From Anaeromicrobium sediminis (GTDB taxonomy: Bacteria; Bacillota; Clostridia; Peptostreptococcales; Thermotaleaceae), in NCBI RefSeq assembly GCF_002270055.1, contig NZ_NIBG01000005.1, positions 158,023 through 222,022 of the forward strand: a stretch of DNA of 64,000 nt. Direction: 5' to 3'. Below are positions 54,723 to 62,606 of the stretch, in pieces (the first letter of the stretch is position 1; each line of letters opens with the position of its first letter). The translations under genes and the position numbers were made by a program. The notes under the pieces were generated by a model. It did not search any database. It saw only the letters and a program-made list of their open reading frames with translations, and was not told the DNA's origin.

Positions 54723-56135
54723 ATGGGAAATACAGTATTTAAGAAGTTGTTATATTTTTATTTTGTAATAATACTTTTATCCTTTTTAATACTTGGAATA
54801 GCTTTTTCCCAATTATTTAGTAGTTATTATTTCAATAGACAAGAAAAGGTATTACTAAATGAAGGGAAGAAGATAAACTATCTAGTTATAGATTATTTAA
54901 ATAATGATATAACTAATGAAAGATTAAAATTGGAATTACAGGCAGTGGAGAAATTTTTAAATACAAGAATATGGATTATTAATAAACAAGGAATCATATA
55001 TGGCGTATCGGGAGATGATGAGGAGTGGATAGGAAAGCAGATTACGGCAACGGAAATGCTACAAGTTTTAGAAGGCAAAATAATAACTAAAAAGGGTATG
55101 TATCATGAAAATGAAACAGTTCCACTATTAACGGTGGGAATGCCCATATATATAAACGGGGAAGTGAGTAATGCCATAATAATGCATACACCCCTATATG
55201 AAGTTACTAATGTTATAGGAGAAGTTCATAAGATGGTTATAATTTCTATGAGCATAACCTTTGTAGGAGCTTTCATATTATTGTGGATAGTTTCAAAGAA
55301 AATATCCTATCCATTAAAGCGATTAGTAATAGGGGCAGAAAAAATATCCTATGGAGATTTTTCTTATAGAATAGAAATTGAGGAAGAAGGAGAAGTTGGT
55401 AAGGTAATAGATACTTTTAATAAAATGACTGAAAAATTAGGAGAGATAGAAAAGAATAGAAAAAGCTTCATATCAGCAGTGGCCCATGAATTGAGATCAC
55501 CCCTTACCCTAATAAAAGGATTTGCCCAAGGAATGGTAGATGGCACTATTGAAGAGAGGGATCATCCTAAATACTTGGATATAATCTTGAGAGAAACTAG
55601 GAGACTTAATGCTTTAATCACAAATTTATTGGATATACAAAGGATGGAGTCTGGAAAATATCCTATAAATAAAAGTGAATTTAATATGAATGAGTTGATA
55701 AGTAGGACATTAATAAGATATGAAGAGGAAATAGAAAAAAATAATATTGAAGTACAATTAGATTTAGAGGATAATATATACGTTTGTGCAGATAAGGATT
55801 CAATTCAACAAGTACTAATTAATTTAGTGGATAATGCTATTAAATTTATGAAAGAAGATCCTGTACTTACTATTAAAACTAAGAAAAAAGGTAATAAATG
55901 CAAAGTTATAATAAGGGACAACGGCATTGGCATTAGCAAAGAAAATATACAAAATATATGGGAAGAATTTTACAAAGAGGATAAATCTCGAAACAGAAAT
56001 AAAAAGGGCACTGGTCTGGGACTTCATATAGTAAAGAAGATTATAGATATACACAATGAGAAAATAGAAATAAAGTCAGAAGTGGGTGTGGGAACATACT
56101 TTGTATTCTACCTTCAACTACATAAGAATAATTAG
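54723..56135 (+). CDS. Sensor histidine kinase of the HtrA module
   Basis: A 470-residue kinase: TM1 about 8-30, an outer sensor of about 135 residues, TM2 about 172-190, HAMP, phospho-His in AVAHELRSPLTLIKG, N-box NLVDNAIKFM and G-box GTGLGLHIVKKII. The downstream HtrA gene suggests it detects misfolded or damaged envelope proteins. Confidence 0.93.
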   Translation: MGNTVFKKLLYFYFVIILLSFLILGIAFSQLFSSYYFNRQEKVLLNEGKKINYLVIDYLNNDITNERLKLELQAVEKFLNTRIWIINKQGIIYGVSGDDEEWIGKQITATEMLQVLEGKIITKKGMYHENETVPLLTVGMPIYINGEVSNAIIMHTPLYEVTNVIGEVHKMVIISMSITFVGAFILLWIVSKKISYPLKRLVIGAEKISYGDFSYRIEIEEEGEVGKVIDTFNKMTEKLGEIEKNRKSFISAVAHELRSPLTLIKGFAQGMVDGTIEERDHPKYLDIILRETRRLNALITNLLDIQRMESGKYPINKSEFNMNELISRTLIRYEEEIEKNNIEVQLDLEDNIYVCADKDSIQQVLINLVDNAIKFMKEDPVLTIKTKKKGNKCKVIIRDNGIGISKENIQNIWEEFYKEDKSRNRNKKGTGLGLHIVKKIIDIHNEKIEIKSEVGVGTYFVFYLQLHKNN

Positions 56136-56207
56136 AAAAATCCTTAATGGATTATTCATAATTTATTAATATTAATAAATTATAATTAATCTCAAAGGAG
56201 GAATAAA

Positions 56208-57434
56208 ATGACTGAAAATAACTATTCAAATCTTTATGAAGAACAGATGGAATCCACCCAAGAAGTTGATAATAATGATGGAATATACAGAAAGAACAAT
56301 AAGAAAAGAAATAATAAAAATTTTAAATTAATTACTATAATAATAATCTCAGCTTTAATTGGAGGATTAATTTCAAGTTATATAATGCCCGTATTCATAT
56401 TTGGAAAAATAATACCATATCCAGATAATTATTTCGGAAATGACACAAAGGAAATTATACAAGTGGATAATGCTAATACGGAGTTTTTAGTATCTGCTAT
56501 AGCTAAAAAGGCCATGCCATCTGTTGTGGGTATAACTACAGAAATTGTACAAAGGGACTATTGGCTTGGAGAGAGAAAAGCACAAGGGGTAGGTACAGGA
56601 GTAGTAGTGCATTCTAGAGGGTATATACTTACTAATGCCCATGTAATAAATAATGGAAATGCAGAGAAAGTAAATGTTTTATTTTATGATGGAACTAAGA
56701 CAGAAGGTCAAATTCTGTGGCAAGATCCTGTATTAGATTTAGCCGTACTTAAAGTGGATAATGTAAATTTAGTGGCAGCAGAATTAGGAGATTCTACGGA
56801 CTTAGAAGTTGGAGAAGTGGCTGTAGCTATAGGAAATCCATTGGGATTACAATTTGAAAGAACTGTTACATCTGGTATTATAAGTGGACTTGAAAGAAGG
56901 ATTGATATAAGCGAATATGATTCTATAGAAGGTCTAATTCAAACAGATGCATCAATAAATGAAGGAAATAGTGGTGGACCCTTACTAAATTCTAAAGGAC
57001 AAGTAATTGGTATAAATACTGCAAAAATTAAAACTGCAGAAGGCCTAGGATTTGCAGTGCCTATAAATGTGGCAAAACCCATCATTGAACAGTTTATAAA
57101 AAACGGCCAATATGAGAAGGTATATATGGGAATAAGGGGAATGGAAGTAGATCGATTTGAAAGGGCAATAGGTGTAGATATAGAGGCTGAAAAAGGGGTA
57201 TATATAGTAGAAGTTATACTTGATTCACCAGCTGCTAAAGGAGGCCTTACTTCAGGCGATGTAATACAGTCTATTGAAAATGAAAATATAAGCAGTATGA
57301 GTGAAGTATCACGAATATTATACAAGTATAGGCCTGGGGATACTATAAATATGAAAATCCTAAGGGACGGAAAAGAAAAGGAAGTAAGTATAAAATTACA
57401 AAAGAGTCCTAAGGGTTACTATAACGAAAAATAA
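56208..57434 (+). CDS. HtrA/DegP-like membrane serine protease
   Basis: A 408-residue protease: an acidic cytoplasmic tail, one TM helix (about 41-65), trypsin-like domain with His in LTNAHVIN, Asp in VLDLAVLKV and Ser in NEGNSGGPLL, and one C-terminal PDZ domain (about 305-400, SPAAKGGLTSGDVIQSI). It degrades misfolded proteins outside the membrane. It lies 72 nt after the kinase and probably belongs to its regulon. Confidence 0.95.
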   Translation: MTENNYSNLYEEQMESTQEVDNNDGIYRKNNKKRNNKNFKLITIIIISALIGGLISSYIMPVFIFGKIIPYPDNYFGNDTKEIIQVDNANTEFLVSAIAKKAMPSVVGITTEIVQRDYWLGERKAQGVGTGVVVHSRGYILTNAHVINNGNAEKVNVLFYDGTKTEGQILWQDPVLDLAVLKVDNVNLVAAELGDSTDLEVGEVAVAIGNPLGLQFERTVTSGIISGLERRIDISEYDSIEGLIQTDASINEGNSGGPLLNSKGQVIGINTAKIKTAEGLGFAVPINVAKPIIEQFIKNGQYEKVYMGIRGMEVDRFERAIGVDIEAEKGVYIVEVILDSPAAKGGLTSGDVIQSIENENISSMSEVSRILYKYRPGDTINMKILRDGKEKEVSIKLQKSPKGYYNEK

Positions 57435-57466
57435 AAGTCAATTTTAAATTGACTTTTATTTTTTAT
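57430..57466 (+). terminator. Terminator after htrA
   Basis: AAATAAAAGTCAATTT / AAATTGACTTTTATTT followed by T's. Confidence 0.88.
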
Positions 57467-57510
57467 CCCTAAGGGAATTATAATATTTTAAAATTTGTAG
57501 ATAAAAAATA

Positions 57511-57629
57511 AAGGGGTTGTAGGGGAAGTATTCCCCTGCCTCTTTAAAGAAGGGTGTTCAGATTGCGACAGCAATCGTCGAAGGGAACCATAGGGTTCCA
57601 TAAGATCGCATAGGTCGCATGCCTTTTTG
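57511..57629 (+). repeat. Multi-hairpin element B, copy 2
   Basis: Matches 43676-43797. The second hairpin reads GATTGC-GACA-GCAATC where copy 1 has GATTAC-GCTA-GTAATC, so the base pair changed on both sides. GGAACCATAGGGTTCC is identical in both. The closing hairpin differs (ATCGCATAGGTCGCATGCC) and ends in T5. Confidence 0.65.
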
Positions 57630-57678
57630 CTTCTAACTGATAGAATAGTTTAGATTATTAAATGGAAGTTTAATAACT

Positions 57679-58122
57679 TTATTTCTTTAGGCATTGCAGA
57701 GCTCTCATCCTACATGCTTCAGCATGATACATGGCAGTCATATACTCATTCATATGTTCCATATAGCGCATTTCATCTATATCCATATGCTCCATAGATG
57801 GCATCATAGGCATTTGATCCATATATGACATATAAGGGGCCTGAGACATATGAGATCCTTCTGGCATATAAGAACCTTGAGGCATATGAGATCTTTCTGG
57901 CATATAAGGGGCCTCAGGAATATGAGATTCTTCTTCCATATAAGGTCTACCCATAGGTGGTCTTGGTGGAATGTAGGACATTTCCATTGCGGATGAGTCC
58001 ATGTTCATTCTTGGTTTCATGGAAGGAAAACTACCCATAGGTGGCATCATAGGATGGATAGATTGAGCCATCGCATCATCCTTTTCCATATCATAATCTA
58101 GATCTTCAATATATTTATCCAT
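57679..58122 (-). CDS. Methionine-rich protein beside the copper operon
   Basis: A 147-residue acidic, low-complexity protein in which about 30 residues are Met, with many Pro. It has imperfect repeats of the form (Y/H)MPEGSHM / YMPERSHM (about residues 62-98) and a C-terminal helix with two Cys (HAEACRMRALQCLKK). No signal peptide. It is divergent from copA, 204 bp away. Met-rich stretches bind Cu(I) in known copper proteins, so copper storage or buffering is a reasonable guess. A spore-coat-like protein is the alternative. Confidence 0.65.
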   Translation of the reverse strand: MDKYIEDLDYDMEKDDAMAQSIHPMMPPMGSFPSMKPRMNMDSSAMEMSYIPPRPPMGRPYMEEESHIPEAPYMPERSHMPQGSYMPEGSHMSQAPYMSYMDQMPMMPSMEHMDIDEMRYMEHMNEYMTAMYHAEACRMRALQCLKK

Positions 58123-58273
58123 TTTCTTTCCCCCTGTAATTAATAATTAATAAAAATCCTTTCCCTTTTAAAATATGCATAGTCATATTCATTTGACACA
58201 AATAGGTTGTTGCATGTAAAAAAGGAAATAATATTATTAGTATAATTGGACATGATATTCATAAGAAATATAC

Positions 58274-58303
58274 TTGACAATAAGTACATATTAATCTTAT
58301 AAT
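58274..58303 (+). promoter_or_regulatory. copA promoter
   Basis: TTGACA (58274-58279), 18-nt spacer, TATAAT (58298-58303), immediately followed by the CsoR-type operator. Confidence 0.88.
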
Positions 58304-58322
58304 TATACCATAGGGGGGTATA
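58304..58322. promoter_or_regulatory. CsoR operator of copA
   Basis: TATACCATAGGGGGGTATA follows the known CsoR pattern (TACC-N-GGGGGTA). It covers the start of transcription and includes the G-run that also serves as the copA ribosome site. Confidence 0.85.
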
Positions 58323-58326
58323 GTAT

Positions 58327-60789
58327 ATGGAAAATATAAAAGAAGTAAACATACCTATAAAAGGCATGACATGAGCCGCCTGCGTTAGCAGTGTTGATAG
58401 GGCTATCAACAAGTTAGACGGTATTATAGAGACAAATGTGAATATAGCTACTAATAAGGCTAAGGTAATCTATAATAATGATTTAGTTAGAATATCTCAA
58501 ATAAAGGATGCTATTAAGAGGGCTGGCTATGAACCTTTAGATATAGAAAAAAATAAAAGAAATGATCTAAAGGAGAATGAAGAAGAGCTAGAAAGGAAAA
58601 AAAATAAGAGGGAACTTATTATATCTATAATATTTGCATCCCTATTATTGATTATAGCCATGGGACCTATGGTGGGAATTAAGCTTCCAAAGGTTATAAG
58701 TCCTGATTATAATCCTAAAAACTTTGCTTTAGTTCAATTAATATTAACTATTCCCATATTATATTCTGGAAAGAAATTTTATATAAGTGGATTTCCAGCA
58801 ATAATAAGAAGAAGTCCAAATATGGATTCTCTAGTGGCTCTTGGAACTAGTGCTGCATTAGTATATGGTATATATGCCATATATAAAATATTTACTGGAA
58901 ATATGCACTTTGTCCATGATTTATATTTTGAATCGGCAGGGGTTATAATAGCATTAATATCCCTAGGAAAATATCTAGAGGAAAATAGTAAAAATAAGAC
59001 TTCCCAAGCCATTAAAAAGTTAGCAGGTCTATCTGCCAAGGAAGCTTTAGTAATAGAAGGGGACAGAGAAATATTAATTCCCATAGATGAAGTTCAAGTG
59101 GGAGATCTGGTAAGAATAAAACCAGGAGAAAAGATTCCAGTAGACGGTGAAATTGTTAAAGGTAGCACTTATGTGGATGAATCCATGCTTACAGGTGAAA
59201 GTATACCTGTTAAAAAGGAGATAGGTCACGCAGTAGCAGGAGGAACAGTAAACGGAAATCATATGGTAGATATTAAAGCTACTAGGGTAGGAGAAGAAAC
59301 GGCCCTGGCCCAGATTATTAAACTGGTGGAAGAGGCCCAAGGATCAAAGGCACCCATAGCAAAACTTGCAGATGTGATTTCATCCTATTTTGTACCTACT
59401 GTATTTGTTATAGCATTAGTGGCTGGTATAGGTTGGTATATTGCAACTTCAGATTTAGAGTTTTCCTTGAGTATATTCATATCTGTACTAGTTATAGCAT
59501 GTCCATGTGCTTTAGGATTAGCTACACCAACGGCCATAATGGTTGCTACGGGAAAGGGAGCAGAATATGGTATATTGATAAAAGGTGGAGAAGTTCTAGA
59601 AACTATGCACAAAATAGATACTATAGTATTTGATAAAACGGGAACAATCACTTTGGGAAAACCAAAGGTCACTGACATAATCACTTCCATGGATGAAGAA
59701 GAATTCATAAAAATAATTGCATCTAGTGAAAAGGGTTCAGAACATCCCCTTGGTAAAGCCATAGTAGAATATGCATTAGATAAGAATATAGAATTGCTTC
59801 CCGTAGAAAATTTAGAGGCCATATCAGGATTTGGTATAGAAGTATATATGGATAATAAGCATGTTCTTATTGGAAATGATAAATTAATGAAAAAATATAA
59901 CATAGATATGGAAAAAATATCTGTTGAAAAATATCTGAAAGAAGGAAAAACACCAGTATATGTGGCAATAGATAATATATATAAGGGTGCGCTATTCATA
60001 GCAGACGTCATAAAGGAAAATAGTAAATATACAGTAGATAAATTAAAAGAAGCTGGAATTGAAGTTATAATGTTAACAGGAGACAATAAAATAACTGCTG
60101 AAAGTATAGGTAAGAAAGTTGGCATAGATAGGGTTTTATCAGAAGTATTGCCTAAGGATAAGACTGATGAAATAGCTAGGATTCAAGAAGAAGGCAAAAT
60201 AGTTGCCATGGTAGGAGATGGCATAAATGATGCACCTGCTTTAACTAAAGCCCATGTGGGAATTGCCATTGGTTCAGGTACAGATGTGGCCATTGAATCG
60301 GCCGATATAGTTTTAATGAAAAGTGACTTAAAGGATCTACTCATTAGTATTGGTCTAAGTAAAGCTACCATAAAGAATATAAAACAGAATCTATTTTGGG
60401 CATTTTTCTACAACATTTTAGGAATTCCACTGGCAGCAGGTATATTTTATATATTTGGGGGACCTAAGTTAAACCCCATGTTTGCAGCCTTGGCCATGTC
60501 ATTTAGTTCCGTATCTGTTGTGACTAATGCACTTAGACTTAAAAGTTTTAAACTAAAAGAAAGAGGGGAAAATAAAATGGAGAAGAAAATATATATTAAT
60601 GGTATGATGTGTGGACATTGTCAAAAGCATGTAAATGATGGATTAAGTAAAATACCAGGAATAGATAAGGTTGACGTAAACTTAGAAGAAAAGTATGCTT
60701 TAATAGAGACTAGTAGCAATGTAGATGATACAGTTAAAGAAGTAGTGGCAGATTTAGGATATGAGGTAGTAAAAATAGAAAACCTGTAG
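58327..60789 (+). CDS. copA: Copper-translocating P1B-type ATPase with in-frame UGA (candidate selenocysteine) in its first metal site
   Basis: An 820-residue Cu(I) exporter if the TGA at 58372-58374 is read through. The N-terminal HMA domain (1-70) reads GMT-UGA-AAC-V where CopA proteins have GMTCAAC. The frame stays homologous on both sides of the UGA, and a downstream hairpin fits a bacterial SECIS. The rest is normal: CPCALG in the membrane, DKTGTIT phosphorylation site, SEHPLG, and [10 protein letters not shown]. Residues 751-820 form a second HMA domain with an ordinary MMCGHC motif and an internal start signal. If UGA is a stop, only an ATPase initiating later (GTG at 58438) would be made. 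AGGGGGG is 8 nt before the ATG. csoR follows. Confidence 0.9.
58391..58412 (+). promoter_or_regulatory. Putative bacterial SECIS hairpin in copA
   Basis: TGTTGATA-GGGC-TATCAACA is a perfect 8-bp stem with a G-starting 4-nt loop. The loop begins 25 nt after the UGA, within the usual spacing of bacterial SECIS elements. Confidence 0.6.
60562..60789 (+). other. Internal start producing a CopZ-like chaperone from copA
   Basis: AGAGGGG (60562-60568) lies 8 nt before an in-frame ATG (60577). It would yield a 70-residue protein with [11 protein letters not shown], the size and motif of a CopZ copper chaperone. It is embedded in, and in frame with, the 3' end of copA. Confidence 0.55.
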
Positions 60790-60801
60790 GGAGAAAAAAA
60801 T

Positions 60802-61107
60802 ATGGCATGTAATAATTGTAATGATGAGAGAACAGTAAACTATAGGGACAAGGAAATTGAAAAGAAATTAGTAAGTAGATTAAATAAGGTAGAAGGACAA
60901 ATTAGAGGTATAAAGGGCATGATAGAAAAGGGAATCTATTGTGATGATATTTTAATTCAAATATCTGCAGTTCAATCGGCCATGAAGGGTGTAAGCAAGA
61001 TTTTGTTTGAAAATCATGTGAAAACTTGTATCTTAGATAAGATGAAAGAAGATGAACAGGTTGCAGTAGATGAACTTTTAAACAGCATAAATAGAATGAT
61101 GAAATAA
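60802..61107 (+). CDS. csoR: CsoR family copper-sensing repressor
   Basis: A 101-residue helical repressor. The Cu(I)-binding triad C47 (IYCDD), H72 and C76 (ENHVKTC) is complete, as in CsoR. The N-terminal MACNNCND adds two Cys outside the core. It lies 12 nt after copA, and its operator overlaps the copA promoter, so the operon is autoregulated by copper. Confidence 0.93.
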   Translation: MACNNCNDERTVNYRDKEIEKKLVSRLNKVEGQIRGIKGMIEKGIYCDDILIQISAVQSAMKGVSKILFENHVKTCILDKMKEDEQVAVDELLNSINRMMK

Positions 61108-61189
61108 GTTTAGTCTAAAAGTGGTATATCTATATAGATATGCCACTTCTAAATTTTACTTATGTTGACCTATTTCAGTTCAAAAGCAC
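61108..61189 (+). other. Start of the gap after csoR, with a weak terminator
   Basis: A hairpin, AGTGGTATATC / GATATGCCACT around 61119-61148 (loop TATATA), followed by TCTAAATTTT, probably ends the copper operon. The rest of the 315-bp gap holds element A copy 4 and the shared terminator at 61403-61424. Confidence 0.6.
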
Positions 61190-61364
61190 ATAGCTACTTA
61201 CAAGGGAATATGGATGAAAAATTTTTAGAAGGTGGAACATCAGTATTCACTTTGCTGCAAACATTTATGAACTTTCTGTAGTTGTTATGAGATAAAAACC
61301 ATATATTATGATAGTGACTTACCTTATAAAATATTTTTTATCCATATGACCGAAGTAAGTTCAT
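61190..61364 (-). repeat. Interspersed element A, copy 4 (reverse orientation)
   Basis: The most diverged copy. On the minus strand it keeps AAGTCACTATCA, AGAAAGTTCATAAATGTTTG, CAGCA and GATGTTCCACCT. Its outer arms have changed to ACTTAC...ATATGGATGAAAAA on one side and TTTTTATCCATATG...GTAAGT on the other, so complementarity is retained. Confidence 0.75.
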
Positions 61365-61402
61365 ACACATTTAGATTGGACAGTTTGTCTATATATAATT
61401 TA

Positions 61403-61430
61403 AAGGACGGTGAAAACCGTCCTTAAAAAT
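61403..61430. terminator. Terminator with GGACGGT stem
   Basis: AAGGACGGT / ACCGTCCTT with loop GAAA. It overlaps the stop codon of the convergent acetyltransferase gene. Confidence 0.8.
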
Positions 61431-62598
61431 ATTCATTTATAAAATTATTCTTTTTATAAAAAACCTTGTTAAACTCATGAATTCCTGATTCGTCTGTCAC
61501 GTTTACCTTATTTAAAAATATGGCTTCATAAATATCTATACTTCCAAAGAATAGTTGAGAGAAAGTATTTATATTACATGAAAATTGAGAATGGATAGGA
61601 TCTATCATGATGACCTTAGCTTTAGTATCATTTACAATTACTTTGTAAGTATGATTATTCCAAGGAGCATAAGTATCATCTACAGTGAAAATAAACTCAG
61701 CATCATTTTCAAATATACAATTTTCTATGGCATTTTTAACATTTATAACCCTTGTGCACATGAAAGGATGTACCCTAATATCGTTAGTGAATTCAGGCTT
61801 TATAGTATCCTTTATAAATAGATAAAGATTATCTCCTATAGGAGCAGGCCAATCCACATACTTTACTTGAGATGTATGTGAATATATGAAATTAAATAAA
61901 GCTCCCATACCTTCTAAGTTAGTATAAGCCATCTCCCTTATGTTTAATGTCTTGTTTTCTATATAGTAAAATATATATCCACAAGGCTTATTATCTATAG
62001 TTAGTAGATACATATACCCACCATAGGAATCTATCTCACGCATAATGTATTCCCACTCTATATTATCCCTTTTAACATATCCATTGTATTTACATAAATA
62101 ACTTTCATAAATTTCATTTAATGAATCTGTAGAACTGCCAATTTTAACTTTTTTAAAATCACCAGATTTATTTTTAAGTCCCTTAATTACATCTATGGGA
62201 ACATGGTATTTTAATTGACTATAGGAAAGCTCCCATCCATAAGTACTATAGAATTTAGTATCAAAGGGCATGAGAATAGATATGGCGTGCCCCTTGTTGT
62301 TCATTTCTTCTAGTGCCTTAGGAAGTAGTTTTTTCATAGCGCCCTTGTTCCTGTATTCTGGTGCAGATATTACTCCTACCACATAGGAACATGGGAAAAT
62401 ATTATTATTCAATTTTAAATTGTAGGGATTTAGCTGTAAATATGAAACTAATTCATCATCATAAATTCCTACACAATTATTCTCATCATATACATTATCA
62501 AAATACCAACTATAAAAGGGTTCATCCGTTTCAAAGGCATAACCCCATAAACTTTTAGCCTTCTCTTTATCATTTTTATTTAATAGACTAATTTTCAT
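61423..62598 (-). CDS. GNAT family acetyltransferase, Eis-like
   Basis: A 391-residue protein: an N-terminal GNAT domain with the acetyl-CoA loop GVISAPEYRNKGAMKKLLP (about 72-90), a second GNAT-like domain, and a C-terminal SCP2-like part (about 280-391), the three-part layout of Eis-type acetyltransferases. The substrate is unknown. It lies 8 nt downstream of the DUF2156 gene, so both are in one operon. Confidence 0.88.
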   Translation of the reverse strand: MKISLLNKNDKEKAKSLWGYAFETDEPFYSWYFDNVYDENNCVGIYDDELVSYLQLNPYNLKLNNNIFPCSYVVGVISAPEYRNKGAMKKLLPKALEEMNNKGHAISILMPFDTKFYSTYGWELSYSQLKYHVPIDVIKGLKNKSGDFKKVKIGSSTDSLNEIYESYLCKYNGYVKRDNIEWEYIMREIDSYGGYMYLLTIDNKPCGYIFYYIENKTLNIREMAYTNLEGMGALFNFIYSHTSQVKYVDWPAPIGDNLYLFIKDTIKPEFTNDIRVHPFMCTRVINVKNAIENCIFENDAEFIFTVDDTYAPWNNHTYKVIVNDTKAKVIMIDPIHSQFSCNINTFSQLFFGSIDIYEAIFLNKVNVTDESGIHEFNKVFYKKNNFINEYF

Positions 62599-62606
62599 TT
62601 TCTCAC

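Noticed and set aside
58140-58412. A 90-codon open frame on the minus strand across the copA promoter and N-terminus
   Set aside because: It lies antisense to the copA promoter, operator and HMA domain, has no ribosome site and no recognisable family.
59385-60125. A 246-codon open frame on the minus strand within copA
   Set aside because: Shadow of the ATPase coding frame: hydrophobic/Ser-rich composition, no ribosome site, no domain.
58438-60789. copA starting at GTG 58438 as a 783-residue protein without the first HMA half
   Set aside because: It cuts the HMA domain in the middle, has no ribosome site, and ignores the promoter, operator and ATG at 58327 that precede an in-frame HMA start.
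4398-61364. CRISPR array or insertion sequence as explanation for the element A copies
   Set aside because: The four copies are far apart, in both orientations, about 170 bp each, non-coding, and not separated by regular spacers.
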